Source: QYOJ01 sp964642545 (GTDB lineage: Bacteria > Bacteroidota > Bacteroidia > Bacteroidales > FEN-979). Taken from it: DNA of 64,000 nt. The DNA lies in assembly GCA_964642545.1 (NCBI GenBank), contig CAZXQU010000002.1, positions 56,196-120,195 on the forward strand, read 5' to 3'. The notes beneath the pieces are model-generated. The model was not told the DNA's origin. It worked only from the letters and a program-made list of their open reading frames with translations, and did not search any database. A program made the translations under genes and the position numbers. Positions 17,262 to 25,763 of this stretch are shown in pieces; the first letter of the stretch is position 1, and every line of letters begins with the position of its first letter.

Positions 17262-17287
17262 AAAAGAAAAAACCCGCCAGAGGCGGG
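17262..17287 (-). terminator. Rho-independent terminator after the acyl-CoA synthetase/GNAT gene
   Basis: On the minus strand a perfect 6-bp GC stem (CCCGCC / GGCGGG, loop TCT) is followed by a run of T with one C. It lies 28 bases after the upstream gene's stop, separating that gene transcriptionally from the dehydrogenase operon. Confidence 0.85.
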
Positions 17288-17314
17288 CTTTTCTACCTCG
17301 GCTAACCGAAGTAT

Positions 17315-20005
17315 TCATGAAAGAAATTTCTCGACTTCTACAAGATCGTCATTCTCCCCCTTTTTTATCTTGAATTGGCGACTTCTGAAAACAGAGATCA
17401 TTCGGGTATTATCAGCCGTGGTTTGTGCATATATTCGGGTTAGATTCCACTTGCCTGCTATATCCAAACAATAATCTGTGATAATGTTTCCCAAATCCCT
17501 GTTCTGCCATGCATCAATGATGAGAATGGCATATTCGACAGCTTCATGGTCCGGATCTGCAATCAATCGGCCAACACCAACGAGTTTCCTTTCCTCACCT
17601 TCCCGAGTTTCTGCAACAATCGCCAATTCCCGATCGTAATCAATATAACAATATCGTGTAGCTACATCGTGTGTTTCCCAATGAAAAAAATATCTGAATC
17701 TGGAGTAAAGGGCCTCTTTAGAACAATTTCCAAGCATCTCAAGCCATAGCGGTTCATCCTCTGGTTTAATCGGTCGTAAGAGAAGATCGGTTCCGTCCTG
17801 CAATTTTACATGTTTCACATATTTCTCAGGGTAGGGATGAAGTGCCAGATGATGATATTCAGGTAACGAAAGTGAAAGTATCGGTTCATCAATAACAATC
17901 CGCGCATCCACCGCTATCGCGCTTGTTTCTGTGATAATAAGCGGATTGATGTCAAGTTCTTTAATCTCCGGATAATCCGCAGCAAAATATGATAACCTAA
18001 TCATCACATCTATCAGTTTATCAATGTTCTTTGGTTTTGAACCTCTATATCCTTCCAGGAGGGGAAATATTTTCAACGACTCTAGCATATGCCTTGTAAG
18101 AGCCTCATTTAGTGGAGGGAGCCCAAGAACTTTATCCCCGAAAAGTTCTGCATATATGCCCCCCATCCCAACCATAATGATTGTTCCGAAAACCTTGTCT
18201 TTTTTGATTCCCAAAATCAATTCAACCGCCCCTTTCTGATCAATCATCGGTTGTATCGTGACTCCATCAACAATGGCATCAGGTAATTTTTCCTTCGCCG
18301 ATGATATGATTTGCAGAAATCCTTCTCTGACCATCTGTTCATTCTGTACATTGAGCAAAACTCCTCCAACGTCAGATTTATGCGTAATTTGTTCAGAAAT
18401 AATCTTTAACACAACAGGAAAGCCAATTTGTCTGGCAATACTAGCAGCTTCGTCGGGATTTAAAGCAACGATAGGTTCTGTTGTACTAATCCCGTATGTT
18501 CCAATAATTTGTTTGCTTAATCTCTCTGAAAGAACAGGCCCTTGGTCTTTGATTGTCTCTAAAAACCTGCTATGCAACTCTTCTCTGTTGATAGAAAATT
18601 CTACAGGGACATCCCTGGGTGTTTCATAAAGTGTTTTAAGGTTTCTTGAATAGGCAACCAGGATCATGAAAGCACGAATGGCCTCTTCGGGTGTGGAAAA
18701 GGAAGGGATTCCCAGCTCTGTAAGAATTTCAACTCCCTGGCGCATGATCTGTCCTCCAATCCATGCAGCCAAAATTGGTTTCTTTGAATAAGCAGTCAGG
18801 GAACCTATTTCCTTTGCGATAGCAATAGGGTTAGTCATTGCCTGAGGTGTCATGATAACCAGGACAGCATCTACGTTAGGATCTTCGAGTACACATTTTG
18901 TTGCTTTGGAGACCCGTTTTGACCTGGCATCCCCAAGTACATCCACAGGGTTAGCATGCGACCAGAATGCGGGTAGACATTCATTCAACTTTGCAATGGT
19001 TTCTGCTGATAATACAGCCAACTCTCCATTTAGCGAGATCAGGGCATCTGTAGCCATCACTCCAGGACCTCCTGCATTGGTAACGATTCCCAATCGCGAT
19101 CCATGAGGGAATTTACTTCTTCCAAGCAACTCGGCTACATTGAAAATATCTCCGATCTCATATACACGTGCCAATCCTGCTCGTTGAAATGCGGCATCAT
19201 ACACTGCATCTTCCGAAGCCATGGCCCCAGTATGGGAAGCGGCAACCTGGGCCGACTCGGGATAACGGCCTGCCTTAAAAACAATGATTGGTTTTGTTCT
19301 TGCAAAAGCCCGTGCAGCTGTCATGAATTTGCGGGACTCAACAATCGATTCTATATAAAGAATGATGCAATGAGTATTTTCATCTTCCCCGAAATAATCT
19401 ATTAAATCTGCAAACTCAATATCAAGGGCATTCCCAATAGAGACAAAATAAGAAAAGCCGATTCTCCCCTCCAGCGCCCAGTCCAATACCGAGCTACACA
19501 GAGCGCCGGATTGGGAAATAAACGCAATGTTCCCGGATTTAGGTAAGGAGTGGGCAAAACTTGCATTCATTCTATGCTCGGGGACGATCACCCCCAGGCA
19601 ATTCGGACCAAGTAGGCGCATTCCATGATGCTTAGCGATTTCCTTACGGATCTCTTCTTCCAGCCTGCTACCCTCCGTCCCCGTCTCCTTAAAACCGGCC
19701 GACATGATGATCACTCCGTGGATCCCAGCTTCGCCGCATCGTTTAACATGTTGCGGGACATCCTCTGCAGCAGAGCATATAATAGCAAGATCGGGAACCC
19801 TTGGCAAACTCAAAACATCAGGGTAGCAGGCAATCCCCATAATGGCTTCAAAATCCGGATTCACCGGATAGACAACTCCCCGATATCCTCCCCCTACCAG
19901 GTTGATTAAAACTTTCCCGCTTACACTGTTTGGATTTGAACTAATCCCGATCAGTGCAATCCGTTCAGGATGAAATATGGAATCTAACCTGTGAACATCC
20001 ATCAT
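17315..20005 (-). CDS. ADP-forming acyl-CoA synthetase fused to GNAT acetyltransferase domain
   Basis: An 896-residue fusion. Residues about 5-130 are a CoA-binding Rossmann domain (ALIGISSNPNSVSGKVL), followed by a succinyl-CoA ligase-like domain with the phospho-acceptor His258 in SHTGAMASED, then an ATP-grasp domain (GFPVVLKIISEQITHKSDVG, about residues 515-535), and a C-terminal GNAT domain (about 725-896). The same architecture occurs in the protein acetyltransferase Pat, but enterobacterial Pat lacks the catalytic His, which is retained here. It could therefore make acyl-CoA from acid and ATP, acetylate lysines, or both. ATG 20005 is preferred to the TTG six bases upstream. A terminator follows. 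Confidence 0.88.
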   Translation of the reverse strand: MMDVHRLDSIFHPERIALIGISSNPNSVSGKVLINLVGGGYRGVVYPVNPDFEAIMGIACYPDVLSLPRVPDLAIICSAAEDVPQHVKRCGEAGIHGVIIMSAGFKETGTEGSRLEEEIRKEIAKHHGMRLLGPNCLGVIVPEHRMNASFAHSLPKSGNIAFISQSGALCSSVLDWALEGRIGFSYFVSIGNALDIEFADLIDYFGEDENTHCIILYIESIVESRKFMTAARAFARTKPIIVFKAGRYPESAQVAASHTGAMASEDAVYDAAFQRAGLARVYEIGDIFNVAELLGRSKFPHGSRLGIVTNAGGPGVMATDALISLNGELAVLSAETIAKLNECLPAFWSHANPVDVLGDARSKRVSKATKCVLEDPNVDAVLVIMTPQAMTNPIAIAKEIGSLTAYSKKPILAAWIGGQIMRQGVEILTELGIPSFSTPEEAIRAFMILVAYSRNLKTLYETPRDVPVEFSINREELHSRFLETIKDQGPVLSERLSKQIIGTYGISTTEPIVALNPDEAASIARQIGFPVVLKIISEQITHKSDVGGVLLNVQNEQMVREGFLQIISSAKEKLPDAIVDGVTIQPMIDQKGAVELILGIKKDKVFGTIIMVGMGGIYAELFGDKVLGLPPLNEALTRHMLESLKIFPLLEGYRGSKPKNIDKLIDVMIRLSYFAADYPEIKELDINPLIITETSAIAVDARIVIDEPILSLSLPEYHHLALHPYPEKYVKHVKLQDGTDLLLRPIKPEDEPLWLEMLGNCSKEALYSRFRYFFHWETHDVATRYCYIDYDRELAIVAETREGEERKLVGVGRLIADPDHEAVEYAILIIDAWQNRDLGNIITDYCLDIAGKWNLTRIYAQTTADNTRMISVFRSRQFKIKKGENDDLVEVEKFLS

Positions 20006-20091
20006 TGACAAAGGATATAAAGGTTGTAAAGGTAAAGATTTTAGGAGGGTTTTAAGAATTTTCTTATTATTGCCTGTTAATTAATAAACAG

Positions 20092-21417
20092 ATGGCTATG
20101 AAAAAACTTCTACTGACACTATTTGTCGCCTCATCAATGATTCCATCACTGTTTGCACAAACAGACGGCGAAAAAAAACCTGCATTTGGAATCAACTTTT
20201 CGGGATTTGTTAAAACAGATATATTTTTTGACTCCCGCCAGGTTGTTACAGCCCGTGAGGGTCATTTCCTGCTTTACCCCGAAAATGAAAAGCTGGATGC
20301 CGACGGGAATGATATCAATGCCAAGTGGAATTCCAACATCCTCGCAATTCAGACCCGGCTGGCAGGTTCAATCTGGGGGCCTGATGTACTCGGTGCCAAA
20401 ACCTCTGCCTATATTGAAGGTGAATTTTTTGGAAATATCAACCCGAATATCAACACCTTCCGACTCCGACATGCTTTCATTAAATTAAATTGGAAATCAA
20501 CAGAACTTCTGACCGGACAAACGTGGCATCCGATGTTTTCTACTGACTGCTTCCCCGGTACTGTTTCATTCAACACGGGGGCGCCATTCGTCGTCTTCTC
20601 ACGAAACCCGCAAATCAGGGTTACTCAGAAAGTCTGGAAGCTTCAATTCCAACTAGCAGCTCTCTCTCAGGTCGATTTTACCAGTACTGGTCCGGACGGT
20701 CCAAGCCCGAAATATTTGAGAAATTCTGTATTACCTGAACTTGATTTCCAAATCCAATACAAGACAGCCAATAAAGAAACCGGAACAGAATTTGTTGTTG
20801 GCGCCGGAATCGATTTCCTGATGCTGACACCAAGATTATCTACTTCGGTTACACTATCACTTGCTTATGACACCGTGATAAATGGGATCGTTAATCATGT
20901 GAATGCGGTTACCAAGGAGTATAAAACCACTACGAAAAAAACCAGCTTCGCTTACAATTTCTACACAAAATTAAAACTGCGTCCTGTTACAATAAAACTG
21001 GCAGCTCAATATGGTGCTGACAATTACTCATTTACAATGTTAGGGGGCTATGTTGTCAGAAGCATTACCGATATTTCCAAAGGATATGTTGATTACGCAA
21101 ACGTCCGTTCATGCGCAGTTTGGGGTGAGGTGCACACAAACGGAAAACACTGGCAAACAGGTGTGTTTGGGGCTTATGCAAAAAACCTCGGTGTGGGTGA
21201 AAAAGTACTTCCGATTTACTATTCGAGAGGATCGAACATCGATTACATCTGGCGTATTTCACCCAGGTTGGTTTACAGTATTCAAAAATTCAGGGTAGCA
21301 CTGGAACTGGAATATACTGTAGCAGGATATGGAACAACAACTCTACAAGGTTATGTCTCCGATCCTAAAGCAGTTGGAAATCTGAGGACGCTGCTGGCGT
21401 TCTTTTACTTCTTTTAA
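20092..21417 (+). CDS. Porin-like outer-membrane beta-barrel protein
   Basis: A 441-residue secreted protein. The N-terminus is a signal peptide (KKLLLTLFVASSMIPSLFAQ); the mature part opens with INFSGFVKTDIFFDSRQV, alternating hydrophobic strands follow, and the protein ends in AFFYFF, an aromatic terminus typical of outer-membrane barrels recognised by BamA. No TonB box or plug domain is seen, so it looks like a passive porin, not a TonB-dependent receptor. It stands alone, divergent from the acyl-CoA synthetase gene and convergent with the thioredoxin gene. The specific substrate is unknown. Confidence 0.75.
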   Translation: MAMKKLLLTLFVASSMIPSLFAQTDGEKKPAFGINFSGFVKTDIFFDSRQVVTAREGHFLLYPENEKLDADGNDINAKWNSNILAIQTRLAGSIWGPDVLGAKTSAYIEGEFFGNINPNINTFRLRHAFIKLNWKSTELLTGQTWHPMFSTDCFPGTVSFNTGAPFVVFSRNPQIRVTQKVWKLQFQLAALSQVDFTSTGPDGPSPKYLRNSVLPELDFQIQYKTANKETGTEFVVGAGIDFLMLTPRLSTSVTLSLAYDTVINGIVNHVNAVTKEYKTTTKKTSFAYNFYTKLKLRPVTIKLAAQYGADNYSFTMLGGYVVRSITDISKGYVDYANVRSCAVWGEVHTNGKHWQTGVFGAYAKNLGVGEKVLPIYYSRGSNIDYIWRISPRLVYSIQKFRVALELEYTVAGYGTTTLQGYVSDPKAVGNLRTLLAFFYFF

Positions 21418-21418
21418 C

Positions 21419-21497
21419 GATAGGGGATACGGGATATGCGACAAGATCAAAGGATCCCAGATTCCCTATCGCGGATCTCGTATCCCGGATCTCGTAT
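21419..21497. repeat. Heptad/hairpin repeat between convergent genes
   Basis: Starts two bases after the porin TAA. GATAGGGGAT (21419-21428) pairs with ATTCCCTATC (21461-21470), extended by inner GGGAT/ATCCC pairs. The right part is GGATCTC / GTATCCC units with a 7-bp period. It may act as a two-way terminator for the convergent genes, but there is no T-run, so its role is open. Confidence 0.7.
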
Positions 21498-21998
21498 CTA
21501 TTTAGTATACTTTTTTGGATCTGTTGCTTTAACATTCCACATCCTCAGGAACGTCACTACTTTCGTCGTGTCATATCCCTTTTCCGTACAATGCTCCAGG
21601 ATGCCCGAGTCCTGGATATGAATCTGCTTCCCGGTTCCGTCAAGAATTACAAATACTGGGAACCCAAACCGGTTGGGAAAACCATATTCCTCCAACAAAG
21701 CATAATCCCGTTCATCCTTTTTGCCGGGTACATTTGCCAATACATAGATGTAATCGGCTGTCACCAATGAATCGACCTGAGGAGATCCCTCCACCAACTT
21801 ATGGAACCGGATGCACCAGGGGCACCAGTTACCCCCGAACTGCACCAGTACATGCTTGTTCTCGGCTTGTGCAAGCATGACAGCGGCTTTCAGGTCAGCA
21901 CGAACATTGGCATCCGGATTATACGGACCAGTCCGCTCCTGGGAAAAGGCATGAATCGTCATCCATGCCAAAACAACAACACCCATTAAACTTTTCAT
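21498..21998 (-). CDS. Periplasmic thioredoxin-like protein
   Basis: A 166-residue thioredoxin-fold protein with an N-terminal signal peptide (about residues 1-20, ending HAFSQ) and the redox motif WCPWC with Cys59 and Cys62. The motif CPWC and the following RFHKLVE resemble DUF255/thioredoxin_7-type proteins that reduce or isomerise disulfides in the periplasm. The cis-proline region is FGFPVFVIL (about 118-126). It begins 6 bases after the oxoamine synthase gene on the same strand and is probably cotranscribed with it, though a functional link is not evident. Confidence 0.82.
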   Translation of the reverse strand: MKSLMGVVVLAWMTIHAFSQERTGPYNPDANVRADLKAAVMLAQAENKHVLVQFGGNWCPWCIRFHKLVEGSPQVDSLVTADYIYVLANVPGKKDERDYALLEEYGFPNRFGFPVFVILDGTGKQIHIQDSGILEHCTEKGYDTTKVVTFLRMWNVKATDPKKYTK

Positions 21999-22004
21999 TT
22001 GTAA

Positions 22005-23252
22005 CTACATCCCGTACATATCAATGATCTCCTGCTTGCTCTTGCCAAGGATGTCGTATTTTTTCCCAACCTTGGTAAAGGCATCCAGCGCCTTCTCGAG
22101 ATGATGGATCTCATGTCCTGCCGAAATTTGCGTACGAATTCGTGCCTGACCCTGTGGAACAACCGGGAAGAAGAAACCGATCGCATAGACACCCTCTTCG
22201 TAAAGTCCGCGTGATACATCCTGCGACAATTTCGCATTGAACAGCATCACTGGTACAATTGGCGTATCACCATCCTTGAGAACGAAACCGGCTTCGGTTA
22301 ATCCTTTTCTCCAGAATTCCGTGTTTTTCTCAAGTTTGTCACGACGTTCCGTATTGGCAGTAAGAATCTCCAAAACCTTAATTACTCCAGCAACTACCGG
22401 GGGAGCAATGGTGTTGGAAAAGAGGTAAGGACGGGCTTTCTGACGACACATCTCTACCAGCTCTTTGCGGCCTGAGACACATCCGCCAGAGGCTCCGCCA
22501 AGTCCTTTGCCAAAGGTAGTAGTGATGATATCAACCTTGTCCATCACACCATATTTTTCATGCGTTCCCCGGCCAGTCTTTCCAATGAAACCACTCGCAT
22601 GTGATTCATCAACAAATAGCAGCGCATCATACTTTTCGCACAAGGCCGCCATCTCATCCAGCTTTGCCGTGTCACCATCCATGGAGAAAACCCCATCGGT
22701 GATGACCATCTTCAGCCTGCGATCGTGATGCAACTGAAGCTTGCTCTCGAGATGCGCCATATCGGAGTGCTTGAAGGTATCATGCATGGCGCTGCATAGC
22801 CTGATACCGTCGATGATGGAAGCATGTACAAGCCTGTCGGAGATCATGACATCATCCTTGGTGAGTACTGCCTCAAATACACCCGCGTTGGCATCCATGC
22901 AAGATGGGAACAGGATGGTATCCTCTGTTCCAAGAAACTCGGAAACCATTTTCTCAAGTTGGCGGTGAATATCCTGTGTCCCACAGATAAACCTTACGGA
23001 TGACATCCCGTAACCATGGGAATCCAGCCCTTCGTGGGCAGCTTTCACAACATCGGGGTGGCTGGAAAGGCCAAGGTAATTGTTGGCACAGATGTTAATT
23101 ACTTTTTTCAAAGAAGCTCCCGAAGGAAATTCCACTTCGATATCGGCAGCCTGGGGAGAGTGAATATACCTCTCCATCTTGAAAAGACCTGCATCCTGAA
23201 GGCCGGTGAGGATGTTACTATACATCCCGCGTGTTTTGTCTGAATAAGCCAT
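22005..23252 (-). CDS. Alpha-oxoamine synthase, KBL-like paralogue next to an ACP gene
   Basis: A 415-residue fold-type I PLP enzyme that condenses an amino acid with an acyl thioester, releasing CO2 or a ketone. NNYLGLSSHP, VRFICGTQ, the DESHASG aspartate/histidine region and the PLP lysine Lys249 (TTFGKGLGG) are all present. It resembles glycine C-acetyltransferase (KBL), but it differs from the second copy at 25760 in several substrate-side stretches, for example FPSCMDANAGVFEAVL and SDRLVHASII. It sits directly after a dedicated ACP and an acyl-CoA ligase, a context also seen for serine palmitoyltransferase-type enzymes. The true amino acid and acyl donor are unresolved. Confidence 0.85.
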   Translation of the reverse strand: MAYSDKTRGMYSNILTGLQDAGLFKMERYIHSPQAADIEVEFPSGASLKKVINICANNYLGLSSHPDVVKAAHEGLDSHGYGMSSVRFICGTQDIHRQLEKMVSEFLGTEDTILFPSCMDANAGVFEAVLTKDDVMISDRLVHASIIDGIRLCSAMHDTFKHSDMAHLESKLQLHHDRRLKMVITDGVFSMDGDTAKLDEMAALCEKYDALLFVDESHASGFIGKTGRGTHEKYGVMDKVDIITTTFGKGLGGASGGCVSGRKELVEMCRQKARPYLFSNTIAPPVVAGVIKVLEILTANTERRDKLEKNTEFWRKGLTEAGFVLKDGDTPIVPVMLFNAKLSQDVSRGLYEEGVYAIGFFFPVVPQGQARIRTQISAGHEIHHLEKALDAFTKVGKKYDILGKSKQEIIDMYGM

Positions 23253-23270
23253 TGTATTAGTTCTTTATAG

Positions 23271-23513
23271 TTAACCGATATACTCCTTTACCAGGATACA
23301 GATTTTATTGACCGAATCAAAGGCTTCAGGTGTTGCTTTGTCGTCGGGGATGGAGATATTGTATTTGTTCTCCAGAAATCTCTTCAACGAAACCATTGAG
23401 AATGAATCAACAATACCACCTGATATCAGGGGGGTGTCGTAGGTTACTTCCGAATCGTCTTCAACATACTCTTCGATAATGTATTCTCTTACAACTTCTA
23501 ACATTTCTTCCAT
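23271..23513 (-). CDS. Stand-alone acyl carrier protein
   Basis: An 80-residue acidic carrier protein. Ser37 in GGIVDSFSM is the expected phosphopantetheine attachment site (the DSxS/T pattern of carrier proteins), and the flanking predicted helices fit the four-helix bundle. It differs from the housekeeping fatty-acid AcpP, which has a DSLD motif, so it is a specialised carrier. It lies between an acyl-CoA ligase (45-bp gap) and an oxoamine synthase (18-bp gap), with AcpS a little further upstream, suggesting that it holds the acyl group that the synthase condenses. Confidence 0.9.
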   Translation of the reverse strand: MEEMLEVVREYIIEEYVEDDSEVTYDTPLISGGIVDSFSMVSLKRFLENKYNISIPDDKATPEAFDSVNKICILVKEYIG

Positions 23514-23558
23514 GGTGTTTTCTTTTTTAAGTTCAGTTTATACTATATGTTAATTGTA

Positions 23559-25262
23559 CTAATCATCTTCCAGCGTCGATGTATCCCCGATCTCCTCTCC
23601 CCACTCCTTCGCATGTAGTATACGTCGCATAATCTTGCCACTTCGGGTTTTGGGAAGCGAATCTACAAATTCAATCTCCTGTGGCATCGCCAGGGGAGAG
23701 AGTTTTTTTCGGACGAAATTCATGATCTGCAGGTCAAGTTCTTTGCTTGCCGTGAAGCCAGGCTTTAGGGTAACAAAAGCTTTCACTACTTCCATATTCA
23801 CAAAATCGGGTTTGGCCACTACCGCCGATTCAGCTACCGCTTCATGTTCCAGCAATGCCGATTCCACTTCAAACGGGCTAACCAGGTGGCCTCCGGTGTT
23901 GATCACATCGTCGTCGCGACCCACAAACCAGAAATATCCTTCGCTGTCGATAGAGGAGCGATCACCAGGGATATACCATCCGTTGATAAATTTTTTCTGA
24001 TAGGTCTCTTCGTTGTTCCAATAAGTTCGCATCAAGGATGGCCACCCCGGTTTGATGGCGATCAGCCCCATCTTCCCGCTCTCGTTGAACGGTTCATGCG
24101 TGTCGGGATCCACCACTGTTGCCAGGATTCCCGGAAATCCTTTCCCCATTGAGCCAGGTTTGATCTTCATATCAGGAAAGTTGGTGATCACCATACATCC
24201 GGTCTCTGTTTGCCAGTATGTATCCAGGAAGGGTTTCCCAAAGACTTTTTCCGACCAGATGACTGCTTCCGAATTCAACGGTTCCCCTACTGAAGCCAGA
24301 TGGCGAAGGGAGGAAAGGTCATACTTCTTCACCACATCGTCCCCGGCCTTCATCAAAGATCGGATTGCGGTTGGCGCCGAATACCACACAGTGATTCTAT
24401 GCTTTTCAATAAATCGATACCAATTGTCGGCCGAAAAACCAGCATCAAGCACGCACTGCGTAACGCCATTGCTGAATGCGCCAATAATGCCATAGGAAGT
24501 GCCTGTCACCCATCCCGGGTCGGCAGTACACCAGTAAATGTCGTCGTCATGCAGGTCGAGAACCCACTTGGCAGTTAGGTATTGTGCGATTAGAGAGGCA
24601 TGAACATGTTTCACACCTTTCGGCTGACCAGTAGTGCCGGAGGTGTAATGTAAAACAGAAGGTGATTCGGCATAGGTAGGGAAAATCTCAAATTTATCCA
24701 CTTTCGGAGCCTCCTCCAGATTAAAAGCAACCTCTTTATCCATTAAAGGCTTTGCCGGATCCTGATCCACAATAATAATATGTTCCAACCATGGCATCTT
24801 GTCGAGGATTTTTCGAACCTTCGGAGCATGTTTTTTCTGTGTGATGATGGCTTTCGTTTGCGCATTTTCCAGCCTGATAAACAACGATTCATCGCCAAAA
24901 GCAGAAAAGAGCGGTTGCGCGATGGCTCCGATCTTTAATACGCCCAGGAAACCGAGATAGAGTTCGGGAATTTTATCCATAAAGAGGCAAACCCGGTCTT
25001 CATTTTTTATTCCCAATGATCGGAGAAAATCCCCGATCGTGTTACTGGCCAGGCGGATATCATTATAAGTATATCGTTTCTCATTACCTGTTGATCCTTC
25101 CCAGATCAGTGCGAGTTTATCTGCTTTCCCCATCTTACAAATCCGGTCAGTACAGTACCAGCCAATGTTGATTGGGTCACCCTTGGTATATCCGAGTTCG
25201 TTCTCCGAGATCTTCCAGTCGAAATTTTTTACACGTTCATCATATGATCCGATATGCGACAT
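23559..25262 (-). CDS. AMP-forming acyl-CoA/acetyl-CoA synthetase (AcsA type)
   Basis: A 567-residue ANL-superfamily adenylating enzyme. It activates a carboxylic acid with ATP and transfers it to CoA or possibly to the neighbouring ACP's phosphopantetheine. The P-loop-like YTSGTTGQPKG motif, the A5 region SVGEPLN and DTYWQTETGC, and the catalytic Lys543 in TRSGKIMRR are intact. Similarity is to short AcsA-type acetyl-CoA synthetases, not to long-chain FadD. In this cluster its likely job is to charge the substrate used by the oxoamine synthase; acyl length cannot be told from sequence. Confidence 0.88.
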   Translation of the reverse strand: MSHIGSYDERVKNFDWKISENELGYTKGDPINIGWYCTDRICKMGKADKLALIWEGSTGNEKRYTYNDIRLASNTIGDFLRSLGIKNEDRVCLFMDKIPELYLGFLGVLKIGAIAQPLFSAFGDESLFIRLENAQTKAIITQKKHAPKVRKILDKMPWLEHIIIVDQDPAKPLMDKEVAFNLEEAPKVDKFEIFPTYAESPSVLHYTSGTTGQPKGVKHVHASLIAQYLTAKWVLDLHDDDIYWCTADPGWVTGTSYGIIGAFSNGVTQCVLDAGFSADNWYRFIEKHRITVWYSAPTAIRSLMKAGDDVVKKYDLSSLRHLASVGEPLNSEAVIWSEKVFGKPFLDTYWQTETGCMVITNFPDMKIKPGSMGKGFPGILATVVDPDTHEPFNESGKMGLIAIKPGWPSLMRTYWNNEETYQKKFINGWYIPGDRSSIDSEGYFWFVGRDDDVINTGGHLVSPFEVESALLEHEAVAESAVVAKPDFVNMEVVKAFVTLKPGFTASKELDLQIMNFVRKKLSPLAMPQEIEFVDSLPKTRSGKIMRRILHAKEWGEEIGDTSTLEDD

Positions 25263-25311
25263 AATGTTTAAAAGTTAGTTTATCGTTACTGTTTTGAATG
25301 TATTTAAATAC

Positions 25312-25370
25312 TGCTTGCTTTTCGTTTCTCGCTATTCGCATTCAAATTTCCTAATTTCCTACTGACTGAC
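25312..25370. repeat. Heptad array spanning the acpS stop
   Basis: Minus-strand reading: GTCAGTCAGTAG forms the end and stop of acpS, followed by GGAAATTA-type and GCGAATA/GCGAGAA-type units. The unit families match those at 7979-8085. It runs to about 50 bases before the acyl-CoA synthetase start. Confidence 0.75.
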
Positions 25371-25763
25371 TCCCTTCATCACCCCATCACCTCTTTCCAC
25401 AACCACCACTGCCGTAGCTATCTCTTTTAGATGCGATAAAGATACGTGGATTTTCGAAATCGATTCCTGCTCGCACCACTCCTTTGCCTTTCCGTATACA
25501 TTGATTTCAGGCTTCCCCAGCTCATCGTGTGTCACTTCGATGTCGGCAAACCGAATGCCAAAACGCCACCCTGTTCCAATCGCTTTCAGGAACGCCTCTT
25601 TCGCCGAAAAACGGGCAGCATAGTGCTGGTGTTTATGCTTCATCGATTCACAATATTCGATCTCGTGCCCCGTAAATATCTTTTCCCGGAAGCCGATATC
25701 CCGCTCCATAACTTTGTGGATCCTTTCCACCTCAATGATATCTGTTCCTAATCCAAAAATCAA
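25359..25763 (-). CDS. acpS: Holo-acyl carrier protein synthase
   Basis: A 134-residue AcpS-type phosphopantetheinyl transferase that converts apo-ACP to holo-ACP. Conserved Asp8 (GLGTDIIEVERI) and Glu56 (FSAKEAFLKAIGTG) that bind magnesium are present. It overlaps the stop of the upstream KBL gene by 4 bp (ATGA), indicating translational coupling. The last residues (about GVMKGVSQ) look like an extension generated by the downstream repeat array, since the family normally ends near the ATAVVVVE strand. Placement beside the dedicated ACP suggests it serves that carrier, although it may be the cell's only AcpS. Confidence 0.94.
   Translation of the reverse strand: MIFGLGTDIIEVERIHKVMERDIGFREKIFTGHEIEYCESMKHKHQHYAARFSAKEAFLKAIGTGWRFGIRFADIEVTHDELGKPEINVYGKAKEWCEQESISKIHVSLSHLKEIATAVVVVERGDGVMKGVSQ

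Noticed and set aside
22005..23252. Serine palmitoyltransferase
   Set aside because: The conserved stretches (NNYLGLSSHP, VRFICGTQ, DANAGVFE) are of the KBL type; SPT-specific N-terminal and GTR-type motifs were not seen. The lipid idea is kept only as a hypothesis from gene context.
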